Assembly (NCBI GenBank): GCA_015056625.1
Contig: SVFY01000023.1
Coordinates: 1 to 50,963 of the forward strand
Length of the DNA stretch: 50,963 bases
Direction of reading: 5' to 3'
From: Butyrivibrio sp.
Lineage (GTDB): Bacteria > Bacillota > Clostridia > Lachnospirales > Lachnospiraceae
The notes beneath the pieces are model-generated. The model ran no database searches and was not told the DNA's origin. It was given only the letters and a program-made list of their open reading frames with translations. The position numbers and the translations under genes were made by a program. Shown one piece after another: positions 17,014-24,831 of the stretch. The stretch's first letter is position 1, and the number at the start of each line of letters is the position of its first letter.

Positions 17014-18174
17014 TTACTTAAGTAATGCTCCAGAGATAACCATTCTCTGAACTTCAGATGTACCCTCGTAGATCTCTGTGATCTTAGCATCACGCATCAT
17101 TCTCTCTACTTCGTACTCTCTGATGTAGCCATAACCACCATGGAGCTGAACAGCCTTAGTTGTAACATCCATAGCAACTTCTGCTGCGAAAAGCTTAGCC
17201 TTAGCAGCTTCTACTGAATAAACGTCCTTTTTCTTCTTAGCGTCTGCAGCTGCATAGACAAGAAGCTTAGCTGCCTCGCACTTTGTTGCCATGTTAGCAA
17301 GCTGGAACTGTGTGTTCTGGAACTGGCCAATAGCACGTCCGAACTGCTTTCTCTCTTTTACGTACTCAACGGTTCTGTCAAGTGCGCCTTCTGCAATACC
17401 AAGAGCCTGTGCAGCGATACCGATACGTCCGCCATCCAGTGTGTGCATAGCGATAGGGAATCCCTTTCCTCTAGCGCCGAGAAGGTTCTCAGCAGGAATG
17501 TGGCAATCCTGGAAAATAAGCTCATAAGTAGAAGATCCACGGATACCCATCTTGTTCTCTTTTGTACCAAATGTGAATCCAGGTGTTCCCTTCTCAACGA
17601 TGAATGCTGAGAACTTCTTCTGCTTTCTGCCCTTCTTGTCTTCTACGATATCTGTGTAAGCGATGATGATGTAAACATCAGCAACCTCACCATTTGTGAT
17701 AAAGCACTTTGATCCGTTAAGAACCCACTCTTTTCCATCCTCTGTAAGGACAGCCTTGGTCTGAACACCCTGAGCGTCTGTACCAGCCATAGGCTCTGTA
17801 AGACCAAATGCGCCGAGCTTCTCGCCCTTTGCAAGAGGAACGAGGTATTTCTGCTTCTGCTCCTCTGTACCATATGTAAGGATAGGATCGCAGCAAAGTG
17901 ATGTGTGAGCAGATACGATAACTGCTGTTGTACCACATACCTTAGCAAGCTCCTCTACACACATAACGTATGTAAGAGGATCGCATCCCTGTCCGCCGTA
18001 CTCCTTAGGAATAGGAATACCCATGAAGCCGTACTTCTGCATCTTCTTAACGGTCTCCATAGGGAAAACCTCTGTCTCATCAACCTCTATAGCATTTGGC
18101 TTAACTTCTTTTTCTGCAAATTCTTTGAAAAGAGCTCTCGCCATTTCGTGTTGCTGATCAAGCTGAAAATCCAT
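17014..18174 (-). CDS. bcd: Butyryl-CoA dehydrogenase
   Basis: A 386-residue acyl-CoA dehydrogenase that reduces crotonyl-CoA to butyryl-CoA with electrons from EtfAB. Visible features are FGLTEPMAGTDAQG, the FAD loop FITNGEVAD, the Arg-rich QFGRAIGQFQ block and the catalytic Glu in ITEIYEGTSEVQ. The start at ATG 18174 (MDFQLDQQHE) has GGAGG 8 bases upstream; the frame is open 15 bases further, but that region holds the ribosome site. Confidence 0.97.
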   Translation of the reverse strand: MDFQLDQQHEMARALFKEFAEKEVKPNAIEVDETEVFPMETVKKMQKYGFMGIPIPKEYGGQGCDPLTYVMCVEELAKVCGTTAVIVSAHTSLCCDPILTYGTEEQKQKYLVPLAKGEKLGAFGLTEPMAGTDAQGVQTKAVLTEDGKEWVLNGSKCFITNGEVADVYIIIAYTDIVEDKKGRKQKKFSAFIVEKGTPGFTFGTKENKMGIRGSSTYELIFQDCHIPAENLLGARGKGFPIAMHTLDGGRIGIAAQALGIAEGALDRTVEYVKERKQFGRAIGQFQNTQFQLANMATKCEAAKLLVYAAADAKKKKDVYSVEAAKAKLFAAEVAMDVTTKAVQLHGGYGYIREYEVERMMRDAKITEIYEGTSEVQRMVISGALLK

Positions 18175-18206
18175 GATATAAACCTCCAATTATTATTTTT
18201 TATTTA

Positions 18207-19082
18207 TCATGCGCGGTCTGTAGGAACCTTGTTTCCATCTGCATAGTTGTAGAAACCGATGCCAGTCTTAACACCCAGCTTCTTACCTCTGACCATCTTA
18301 CGAAGAAGAGGGCAAGCACGATACTTGGAATCGCCAGTCTCTGAGTAGAGAACGTCCATGATAGCAAGAACGATATCAAGGCCGATGTAATCACCAAGCT
18401 CAAGGGGTCCCATAGGATGGTTGCATCCAAGCTTCATAGCTGTGTCGATACCAGCGATATCTGATACGCCTTCTGAATATACGAAGATACCTTCGTTGAT
18501 CATAGGAACAAGGATTCTGTTAACAACGAATCCAGCTGCCTCGTTAACCTGTACAGGTGTTTTGCCAAGGTCTTCTGAAATCTTCTTGATCTTGTCTACC
18601 ATGTCATCAGGAGTGTTAGCACCCTGGATAACCTCAACCAGCTTCATAACAGGTGCTGGATTGAAGAAGTGCATTCCGATGATAGGCTTTGCAAGGCCAG
18701 AGCCGATCTCTGTGATTGAAAGAGATGATGTGTTTGATGCAAAGATGCAATCAGGATTCTTAACGATATTGTCCTGAAGCTCCTTAAAGAGGTTCTTCTT
18801 GATGTCCATAACTTCAAGAGCAGCCTCAACTACAAGATCAGCATCACTGCAGATGTCGTTAAGACCTGTCTGGATCTTAGCTGTGATCTTATCAGCTTCT
18901 TCCTGAGTCTTCTTTCCCTTAGCAACCTGCTTATCAAGGCCCTTCTTGATCTTAGCGAATCCGCCCTCAGCAAACTCAGTCTTGATATCGCAAAGATAAA
19001 CCTTCTCTACAGACTCAGCCTGAGCAAATGTCTGGGCAATACCTGATCCCATTGTACCTGCGCCAATAACAGCAACTTTCAT
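18207..19082 (-). CDS. hbd: 3-hydroxybutyryl-CoA dehydrogenase
   Basis: A 291-residue NAD(P)H-dependent reductase of acetoacetyl-CoA. The dinucleotide loop [11 protein letters not shown] opens the protein. The catalytic His lies in [16 protein letters not shown] and the C-terminal domain has [11 protein letters not shown] and [18 protein letters not shown] precedes the ATG. Spacing to crt is 39 bases. Confidence 0.97.
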   Translation of the reverse strand: MKVAVIGAGTMGSGIAQTFAQAESVEKVYLCDIKTEFAEGGFAKIKKGLDKQVAKGKKTQEEADKITAKIQTGLNDICSDADLVVEAALEVMDIKKNLFKELQDNIVKNPDCIFASNTSSLSITEIGSGLAKPIIGMHFFNPAPVMKLVEVIQGANTPDDMVDKIKKISEDLGKTPVQVNEAAGFVVNRILVPMINEGIFVYSEGVSDIAGIDTAMKLGCNHPMGPLELGDYIGLDIVLAIMDVLYSETGDSKYRACPLLRKMVRGKKLGVKTGIGFYNYADGNKVPTDRA

Positions 19083-19121
19083 TTTCAGTTCCTCCTAAAA
19101 TTTTATTGTATTTTAAATGAG

Positions 19122-19916
19122 TTATTTATTCTGGAAGTTAACTACCTTAACCTTAGCTGGATCATCTTTCTTTCTAAGGAAGTTAGCCATACCCTCTCTC
19201 TGATCCTCTGACTCGAAGCATGAACCAAAGAGCTTCTCCTCGATAACAAGAGCTTCATCGATGTTAACCTGACGGCCATCGCCTATTGCCTTCTTGCATG
19301 CACGAACTGCGATAGGAGCGTTGGCTGCGATCTGACCTGCCATCTTCTCTGCAGCTGCAAGGAGCTCTTCCTGAGGATATACAGCATTTACAAGGCCAAT
19401 TCTAAGAGCCTCGTCAGCCTTGATGTTCTTAGCTGTGTAGATAAGCTGCTTAGCCATTCCATCGCCAATAAGACGAGCAAGTCTCTGTGTTCCACCAAAT
19501 CCAGGTGTGATTCCAAGACCAACCTCAGGCTGACCAAACATAGCATTATCTGAGCAGATACGGATGTCACAGCTCATTGAGATCTCGCATCCACCGCCAA
19601 GAGCAAATCCGTTGACAGCTGCGATAACTGGTACAGGGAACTGCTCGATCTTGCGGAAGATGTCGTTACCCTTCTTTCCAAAAGCCTCGCCCTCAGCCTT
19701 AGAGAGTGTGCTCATCTCACCGATATCTGCGCCTGCAACAAATGACTTCTCTCCAGCACCTGTAAGAACAACAGCTCTTACAACGTCGAGATCAAGTCCT
19801 GAAAAAGCTGCATCCAGATCATCAAGAACCTGTGAATTTAAAGCATTTAAAGCCTCAGGTCTGTTGATGGTGATCACTGCAATCTTATCTTTTACTTCTA
19901 CATTAACAAAACCCAT
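19122..19916 (-). CDS. crt: Crotonase (3-hydroxybutyryl-CoA dehydratase)
   Basis: A 264-residue enoyl-CoA hydratase family member that makes crotonyl-CoA. It shows the oxyanion-hole segments SFVAGADIGEM and FALGGGCEISMSCD, and the catalytic Glu region FGQPEVGLGITPGFGGTQ. The frame opens 81 bases earlier, but ATG 19916 (MGFVNVEV) has AAGGAGG at ideal spacing and matches family starts. A 187-base spacer with two hairpins separates it from thl. Confidence 0.96.
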   Translation of the reverse strand: MGFVNVEVKDKIAVITINRPEALNALNSQVLDDLDAAFSGLDLDVVRAVVLTGAGEKSFVAGADIGEMSTLSKAEGEAFGKKGNDIFRKIEQFPVPVIAAVNGFALGGGCEISMSCDIRICSDNAMFGQPEVGLGITPGFGGTQRLARLIGDGMAKQLIYTAKNIKADEALRIGLVNAVYPQEELLAAAEKMAGQIAANAPIAVRACKKAIGDGRQVNIDEALVIEEKLFGSCFESEDQREGMANFLRKKDDPAKVKVVNFQNK

Positions 19917-19957
19917 TTGAAATTCCTCCTTAGAATGATATATAGATTCGTGATAAC

Positions 19958-19990
19958 TCGGATTGCTCCGCTTACGCTCTCGCAATCCGA
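19958..19990. other. Stem-loop in the thl-crt spacer
   Basis: A perfect 9-bp stem TCGGATTGC/GCAATCCGA closes a 15-base loop 42-74 bases upstream of crt. It has no T-run, so it is more likely an RNA processing or stability element than a terminator. Confidence 0.5.
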
Positions 19991-20050
19991 CGGACATTCG
20001 GAATCCGGCCTATCGGCCTACTTCCTCATATCCGTTAGGTCTTCAAGCTA

Positions 20051-20086
20051 AAGCAGCCTGTTTTGTGCAAGCACAACAGACTGCTT
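20051..20086 (-). other. Long stem-loop just after thl
   Basis: AAGCAG-CTG-TTGTGC pairs with GCACAA-CAG-CTGCTT (one mismatch, one 2-base bulge). It lies 18 bases beyond the thl stop. The following bases (TTTAGCTTG) make only a weak terminator, so partial read-through into crt is plausible. Confidence 0.55.
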
Positions 20087-20103
20087 CAGTTTGAATCCCT
20101 TTA

Positions 20104-21294
20104 TCACTCATACTTCTCAACGATAGTAGCGCAGCCCATTCCACCGCCGATACAGAGAGTTGCAAGACCCTTCTTGGCGTCGTCTCTCTTAGCCATCTCG
20201 TGAAGCAGTGTAACAAGGATACGGCATCCTGATGCTCCTACAGGATGTCCAAGGGCGATAGCACCACCATTTACGTTAACCTTGCTCATATCAAAGCCAA
20301 GGTCCTTAGCAACAGCTACAGACTGAGCTGCGAATGCTTCGTTAGCCTCAATAAGGTCGATGTCTTTGAGGTCAAGACCAGTTTTGCCGAGTACTTTTCT
20401 TGTTGCAGCTACAGGACCGATTCCCATAACCTCAGGCTCAACACCTGCAAGAGCTCCGCCTACCCATGTAGCCATAGGCTTGATACCAAGCTCTTTAGCC
20501 TTCTCTTCGCTCATTACAACGATTGCTGCAGCACCGTCATTGATACCTGAAGCATTACCAGCTGTAACAAGTCCGCCCTCTTTACCAGAGCAGCATTTAA
20601 GCTTTGAAAGAGTCTCGACAGTTGTGCCAGCTCTAGGGCCCTCATCGACCTTGAACTCTACCATTTCCTTCTTAACCTTTACAGGAACAGGAACGATCTC
20701 GTCGTTGAATCTGCCCTCTGCCATAGCCTTCTCGCACTTCTGCTGAGAGTTAGCTGAGAACTCATCAAGCTCCTGTCTTGTAAGCCCCCATCTGTCGCAG
20801 ATATTCTCTGCTGTGATCATCATGTGATAGTGATTGAATGCATCTGTAAGAGCGTCGTTTACCATGGTATCTACAACTGTTCCGTTGTTCATACGATATC
20901 CGAAACGCGCATTAGGAAGTGCGTAAGGAGCCATTGACATGTTCTCCATACCACCAGCTACAACTATATCAGCCTCACCAGCCTTGATGAGATCTGCTGC
21001 CATATTGACACAGTTAAGACCAGAGCCACAAACTACGTTGATTGTAACTGCAGGGATCTCGTTAGGAATACCTGCCTTGATGGATGCCTGTCTTGCAACA
21101 TTCTGTCCAAGACCAGCCTGGATAACGCACCCCATAAGGACTTCGTCAACCTGTTCAGGTTTAACTCCAGCACGGTTAAGTGCCTCTTTGATAACGATTG
21201 AGCCAAGCTCAGCAGCTGGAGTATTTGAAAGTGCTCCACCCATTTTGCCGATGGCAGTTCTTACTGCACCAGCTAAAACTACTTTCTGTGCCAT
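20104..21294 (-). CDS. thl: Acetyl-CoA acetyltransferase, butyrate operon
   Basis: A 396-residue thiolase making acetoacetyl-CoA, the first step of butyrate synthesis. Cys89 lies in [10 protein letters not shown], the His in GHPVGASG and the second Cys (about 381) in CIGGGMGC. It heads the order thl-crt-hbd-bcd-etfB-etfA known from Butyrivibrio. Its promoter at 21389-21417 has a Rex-like dyad just downstream. A second thiolase lies at 6904-8085. Confidence 0.96.
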   Translation of the reverse strand: MAQKVVLAGAVRTAIGKMGGALSNTPAAELGSIVIKEALNRAGVKPEQVDEVLMGCVIQAGLGQNVARQASIKAGIPNEIPAVTINVVCGSGLNCVNMAADLIKAGEADIVVAGGMENMSMAPYALPNARFGYRMNNGTVVDTMVNDALTDAFNHYHMMITAENICDRWGLTRQELDEFSANSQQKCEKAMAEGRFNDEIVPVPVKVKKEMVEFKVDEGPRAGTTVETLSKLKCCSGKEGGLVTAGNASGINDGAAAIVVMSEEKAKELGIKPMATWVGGALAGVEPEVMGIGPVAATRKVLGKTGLDLKDIDLIEANEAFAAQSVAVAKDLGFDMSKVNVNGGAIALGHPVGASGCRILVTLLHEMAKRDDAKKGLATLCIGGGMGCATIVEKYE

Positions 21295-21361
21295 ATTGTA
21301 TTACCTCCATTTTTTGGGGCAAACGCCCATCTTTTCTTGTGAAAACCTCTCCTCATTCTGA

Positions 21362-21379
21362 TTGATAAATTTTTATCAG
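21362..21379. promoter_or_regulatory. Rex-like operator at the butyrate promoter
   Basis: The 18-base dyad TTGATAA-N4-TTATCAG lies at or just after the predicted +1 of thl. The Rex consensus is TTGTTAA-N4-TTAACAA, so each half differs at one inner base, and the last base also differs. Rex senses NADH/NAD+ and represses butyrate genes in clostridia. Function here is inferred. Confidence 0.5.
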
Positions 21380-21388
21380 AACAGATTT

Positions 21389-21417
21389 ATTTTAGCACAG
21401 CCCTTAGGCAAATGCAA
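21389..21417 (-). promoter_or_regulatory. Promoter of the butyrate operon
   Basis: On the minus strand TTGCAT (21412-21417) and TAAAAT (21389-21394) are 17 bases apart, 95 bases upstream of the thl start. Confidence 0.8.
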
Positions 21418-21418
21418 C

Positions 21419-21447
21419 AAAAATAGCTCCCCTTGGGGAGCTATTTT
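21419..21447 (-). terminator. Terminator of hpf
   Basis: AAATAGCTCCCC/GGGGAGCTATTT with a 2-base loop, flanked by A- and T-runs, so it is effective in both directions. It separates hpf from the thl promoter. Confidence 0.9.
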
Positions 21448-21483
21448 ATAAAATATCTATAAATTGATAAAATGTTAACTAAC

Positions 21484-22014
21484 TTATACTTCAGGTTCAA
21501 TAAGACCGTAAGTATTTCCCTTCCTCTTGTAAACTACATTGACCTGATCTGTCTCTGCATTTACAAATACAAAGAAGTTGTGACCAAGAAGTTCCATCTG
21601 AACACATGCATCCTCAGCATACATAGGCTTGGGATCAAACTTCTTCATACGTTCGATGCGGATATCCTCATCATCCATATAATCAGATTCAATGTACTCT
21701 TTCTTGAAGTTGCTGGCCTCTGCCTGCTGCTTGTCAACGAGCTTGCTCTTATACTTCTTGAGCTGTCTCTCTATAACCTCTTCAACCAGGTCGATAGAAA
21801 CATACATGTCATTGCTAACCTGCTCTGCTCTGATGATCTTGCCCTTAACAGGTATTGTAACCTCGATCTTGTGTCTCTCCTTTTCTACATTGAGTGTTAC
21901 CTCGGCATTTGTATCAGGGGTAAAGTACTTCTCAAGCTTACCGATCTTGTCTTCTACAGCTGCCTTAAGTCCGGGTGTTACATCAATATTCTTGCCTACG
22001 ATAGTAAATTTCAT
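21484..22014 (-). CDS. hpf: Ribosome hibernation promoting factor, long form
   Basis: A 176-residue long HPF/YfiA protein that binds the 30S subunit and dimerises 70S ribosomes to 100S in stationary phase. The N-terminal S30AE domain (about 1-100) starts MKFTIVGKNIDVTPGLKAAV. A charged linker leads to the C-terminal dimerisation domain (about 120-176), with the typical KFDPKPMYAEDACVQMELLGHNFFVF run. AAGGGG lies upstream of the ATG. A TATAAT box is present about 50 bases upstream, but I see no good -35. Confidence 0.95.
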   Translation of the reverse strand: MKFTIVGKNIDVTPGLKAAVEDKIGKLEKYFTPDTNAEVTLNVEKERHKIEVTIPVKGKIIRAEQVSNDMYVSIDLVEEVIERQLKKYKSKLVDKQQAEASNFKKEYIESDYMDDEDIRIERMKKFDPKPMYAEDACVQMELLGHNFFVFVNAETDQVNVVYKRKGNTYGLIEPEV

Positions 22015-22085
22015 GCAATCATCCCCTTTACTGCGTCTACGAAAGACGTTTATGTTTGAGATAATTATAACATTTAAAAGGGCCT

Positions 22086-22120
22086 ATTAGAGAAAATGAA
22101 TTACTTTCTTTTTCTCTAAT
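22086..22120. repeat. Inverted repeat upstream of hpf
   Basis: ATTAGAGAAAA and TTTTCTCTAAT are exact inverse complements separated by 13 bases. They lie just upstream of the hpf -10 region, covering the area where an upstream activator or an upstream terminator would act. Confidence 0.6.
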
Positions 22121-22183
22121 ATCACTTTTTGTTAAAAGTGCACAAAAAATAGCTGTTGCTTTCTATTGTGTAAAACCTACTTT

Positions 22184-22266
22184 TTATCCACATTTTTGTG
22201 GACAATGTGGATAACTTCGTGTATAAGTCGAAAAATAGCCATTTTCTATTTGAGTATTGTGGATAA
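22184..22266. promoter_or_regulatory. Cluster of three consensus DnaA boxes
   Basis: TTATCCACA occurs at 22184-22192 on the plus strand, and at 22206-22214 and 22258-22266 on the minus strand. All three are perfect 9-mers within 83 bases. A near match (TTGTGGACAA) lies between the first two. No replication gene is nearby, so this is more like a DnaA titration or regulatory cluster than the origin itself. Confidence 0.7.
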
Positions 22267-22280
22267 CTTTTTTTGAAAAA

Positions 22281-22294
22281 AGTAAACGTTTACT
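22281..22294. promoter_or_regulatory. Perfect palindrome AGTAAACGTTTACT
   Basis: A 14-base perfect palindrome with the central AACGTT typical of LacI/GalR family operators. A TTGACA follows on the plus strand at 22296, but no convincing -10 or plus-strand gene goes with it. Confidence 0.4.
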
Positions 22295-22343
22295 GTTGAC
22301 ATTCAGATTTATGTGCATAAGGGAGAAATGTGCGCATCGTCAT

Positions 22344-22380
22344 AAAAAAACAGACCCGGAATGCTTGCATTCCGAGTCTG
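22344..22380 (-). terminator. Terminator of the NlpC/P60 gene
   Basis: CAGAC-CCGGAATGC/GCATTCCG-GTCTG with a 2-base loop is followed by a run of seven T on the minus strand. Confidence 0.9.
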
Positions 22381-22394
22381 CACGTCTTAAAGCC

Positions 22395-23717
22395 TTAGAA
22401 GATCCTTCGTACCGCCAATACTGTACGGTAGTTGGCATCTGAAATCTTGATACCAGTCTTGGCTGTTGAAGCGTGTACGATCTGTCCGTTACCAATGTAG
22501 ATAGCTACGTGACCAGAGTAACATACGATGTCACCAGGCTGTGCATTGGCAAGTCCGTCAACTGCTGCACCAACGCTTCTGTCTGCACCAGATGAGTGTG
22601 GAAGACTTACACCAAAGTTTGAATAAACGCTCATTACGAATCCTGAACAGTCAGCACCGTTTGTAAGTGATGTACCACCATATACATATGGATTGCCGAC
22701 GAACTGCTGAGCAAACTGTGATACAGCGCTACCAATTGAACTTGTAGCTGTTGTGTAAGAGCTTGCTGAGTTATAGCTTGAAGATCCTGAGCTGGAGCTC
22801 TTGGTTGAAGTACTAGCCTTAGCAGCCTTAGTAGCAGCTTCTCTTGCAGCTCTTTCCTTAGCAAGACGTGCTTCCTCTTCTGCCTTGGACTCAGCCTTAA
22901 CGAACTCAGTTGAAAGTGTTACATAGTCAAGTGATACGTATCCATCACCTTCCTCGATACTAACCTTAACCCATCCGTCAAGCTCTTCCTCAACTACCAG
23001 CTGATCCTCTATAGGTACGAGACCAAGGACCTCATCCTCAAGGCTTGGGCCTCCTCTAACTTTAAGAGTTGTTGTGGTAACTGTAGCGATCCTTGTTCCA
23101 ACTTCCTTGGCAAGATCAACGGCGTCATCACCTGTTACGCAGTACTCTGCCTTAACATATCCCTCTACAGAGCCTGACTTGATCTTGTACCAGCCGTTGT
23201 CTTCTTCAATGAAAGTACCAACAGACTTGTCGTACAGCTTACCAATGATCTCACCATCCTCCTCACTTGGAAGATCTCTTACGTTAACGTAATCGTGAAC
23301 CTTGGCAATAACTAATGTCTTAAAGAGTTCCTCCTCTGAGTCCTCCTCTACCTCCTTGGCTATATCTTTGTTACTTATGATAGCTCCGGTAGCGCTCTGG
23401 ATATCAGCAAGGATACTGTCTGTAATAGTTGAAGCAAGTGGTGTTACATTGGTAACTGTCTCTTCTGAATCTGCAGCCTCTGCTGTAGACTTACTGATGT
23501 TTGAAGAAGCTTCCTCAGACTCAGCCTTCTCAGTCTCAATAGTCTCCTGAAGTCCTGAGAGAGATACCTGGTTGTTACCAAGTGCATAAGTGAAGCCTGC
23601 CTGTGGCAGTACGCTTGTTACCTTATTAGTTGAAGCAAATGCGACTATATCTAAGTTTGTGAATGTCATTGCAGCTACTATAGATAAAGCAGTGAGCTGC
23701 AGAAATGGCTTTTTCAA
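22395..23717 (-). CDS. Secreted SH3b-NlpC/P60 cell wall endopeptidase
   Basis: A 440-residue exported peptidoglycan hydrolase. A signal peptide (KKPFLQLTALSIVAAM...VAFA) is followed by a low-complexity acidic segment, two bacterial SH3 domains (the first with VNVRDLPSEEDGEIIGKL, the second with LKVRGGPSLEDEVLGLV), an Ala/Lys/Ser linker and a C-terminal NlpC/P60 domain. The catalytic Cys lies in NGADCSGFVMSVY, the His in GHVAIYIG and the third polar residue in IVHAST. It should cut D-Glu-diamino acid bonds in stem peptides. The frame is open to 23816, but TTG 23717 has GGAGG 5 bases upstream and starts right at the signal peptide. Confidence 0.92.
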   Translation of the reverse strand: MKKPFLQLTALSIVAAMTFTNLDIVAFASTNKVTSVLPQAGFTYALGNNQVSLSGLQETIETEKAESEEASSNISKSTAEAADSEETVTNVTPLASTITDSILADIQSATGAIISNKDIAKEVEEDSEEELFKTLVIAKVHDYVNVRDLPSEEDGEIIGKLYDKSVGTFIEEDNGWYKIKSGSVEGYVKAEYCVTGDDAVDLAKEVGTRIATVTTTTLKVRGGPSLEDEVLGLVPIEDQLVVEEELDGWVKVSIEEGDGYVSLDYVTLSTEFVKAESKAEEEARLAKERAAREAATKAAKASTSTKSSSSGSSSYNSASSYTTATSSIGSAVSQFAQQFVGNPYVYGGTSLTNGADCSGFVMSVYSNFGVSLPHSSGADRSVGAAVDGLANAQPGDIVCYSGHVAIYIGNGQIVHASTAKTGIKISDANYRTVLAVRRIF

Positions 23718-23733
23718 AACTAACCTCCAAATT

Positions 23734-23750
23734 GTTACGAATTTGTTACA
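23734..23750 (-). promoter_or_regulatory. WalR-like direct repeat
   Basis: On the minus strand TGTAAC-N5-CGTAAC resembles the WalR box TGTWAH-N5-TGTWAH with one mismatch. It lies at about +3 to +19 relative to the predicted start of the NlpC/P60 transcript. WalRK controls wall hydrolases in other Firmicutes. A position downstream of +1 would fit repression better than activation. Confidence 0.4.
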
Positions 23751-23759
23751 TCTTTTAAA

Positions 23760-23788
23760 AATATACGCCACAAATGCCTGTTTGTCAA
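23760..23788 (-). promoter_or_regulatory. Promoter of the NlpC/P60 gene
   Basis: On the minus strand a perfect TTGACA (23783-23788) and TATATT (23760-23765) are 17 bases apart. The -35 lies just after the trxB stop codon. Confidence 0.82.
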
Positions 23789-23799
23789 CTAAATAATCC

Positions 23800-24738
23800 T
23801 TATTTCTCTTTTCCAACCATGAAATCCTGTACAGAAGTTACCGCATTTGCGCCATCAGCCACAGCTGTAACTATCTGTCTTAAGCGTTTTTTCCTTGAGT
23901 CACCTGCTACAAATACGCCAGGTACTGATGTCTGGCAGTCTTCACCTGCGATCACATAACCACCCTCGTCACAGTTTACAAAGCTTGCAAAAAGATCTGT
24001 TGAAGGATGGATTCCGATTGCCACGAAGATGCCATCTACATTAAGATCGCTCTCTTCATTCTTCTTAACATTTTCTATTCTAAGGGTTGTAACCTTATCT
24101 TCACCCTTTATCTCTCTTACTACGCTGTCCCAGATAACTTCTACATTAGGGAGTGAGAACAGCTCGTCCTGAAGGACCTTGGTTGCCCTGAGTTCATCCC
24201 TTCTGTGGATGAGATATACCTTCTCACAGAATCTTGCAAGGAAGATAGCATCCTCAACAGCAACATCTCCGCCGCCGTTCACCGCTGTAACCTTACCCTT
24301 GTAGAAAGCGCCGTCGCAGGTTGCGCAGTAGGAAACCCCCTTGCCGATGTACTCCTCTTCACCTGGGATGCCAAGCTTGGAGTGGTGAGCCCCAGTTGCA
24401 AGAAGGATCGTGTGAGTGTCATATTCGCCGTTGTCTGTCACAACTGTAAATACAGGAGCCTTAGTATCAGTTCCCTCTTCCTTGCATTTAATAGAAGTAA
24501 CTGTGCCATCAGCAAATTCAGCGCCAAGCTTATCTGCGTGCTCTCTGAACTTCATGGCAAGATCAAATCCGTTAACACCTGGGATTCCAAGGTAGTTGTC
24601 AACTTCGTAGGTGTCGATGATCTGACCTCCGCTGACTGGATTTTTTTCTATAACGAGCATGTTGAGACCTGCACGCTTTGCGTAAACAGCTGCTGAAAGA
24701 CCTGCAGGGCCTGAACCAATGATAATAAGATCGTACAT
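23800..24738 (-). CDS. trxB: Thioredoxin-disulfide reductase
   Basis: A 312-residue FAD/NADPH enzyme that keeps thioredoxin reduced. It shows the FAD loop GSGPAGLSAA, the redox pair CATC (about residues 134-137), the NADPH loop GGGDVAVEDA and the C-terminal FAD-contact GVFVAGDSRKKRLRQI. The start at ATG 24738 (MYDLIIIG) has CAGGAGG at good spacing, although the frame is open 57 bases further. Confidence 0.95.
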   Translation of the reverse strand: MYDLIIIGSGPAGLSAAVYAKRAGLNMLVIEKNPVSGGQIIDTYEVDNYLGIPGVNGFDLAMKFREHADKLGAEFADGTVTSIKCKEEGTDTKAPVFTVVTDNGEYDTHTILLATGAHHSKLGIPGEEEYIGKGVSYCATCDGAFYKGKVTAVNGGGDVAVEDAIFLARFCEKVYLIHRRDELRATKVLQDELFSLPNVEVIWDSVVREIKGEDKVTTLRIENVKKNEESDLNVDGIFVAIGIHPSTDLFASFVNCDEGGYVIAGEDCQTSVPGVFVAGDSRKKRLRQIVTAVADGANAVTSVQDFMVGKEK

Positions 24739-24785
24739 AATGTATCCTCCTGTTTGTATTTGCTTATTAGATTGTGTGCAATTAA

Positions 24786-24813
24786 ATTGTATCACATTTT
24801 TATGCTTTGTAAA
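24786..24813 (-). promoter_or_regulatory. Promoter of trxB
   Basis: On the minus strand TTTACA (24808-24813) and TACAAT (24786-24791) are 16 bases apart, in the 93-base gap after the SDR gene. Confidence 0.7.
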
Positions 24814-24831
24814 GAACTTTTTTAAATTTTG

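Larger units (their letters stand above)
22015..22394. other. 380-base non-coding region with dyads and DnaA boxes
   Basis: No ORF of note is present. From left to right the region holds the hpf leader and -10 box, an 11-bp perfect inverted repeat (22086-22120), a 7-bp hairpin CACTTTT/AAAAGTG (22123-22140), three DnaA boxes (22184-22266), a 14-base palindrome (22281-22294) and the terminator of the NlpC/P60 gene (22344-22380). It is AT-rich compared with the flanking genes. Confidence 0.8.

Noticed and set aside
21484..22090. Plus-strand ORFs over hpf
   Set aside because: The minus-strand hpf has a full S30AE domain and ribosome site; the plus-strand frames are low-complexity shadows.
22184..22266. 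Chromosome origin (oriC)
   Set aside because: DnaA boxes are present, but no dnaA, dnaN, recF, gyrB or rpmH lies nearby, and there are only three boxes without an obvious AT-rich unwinding repeat.
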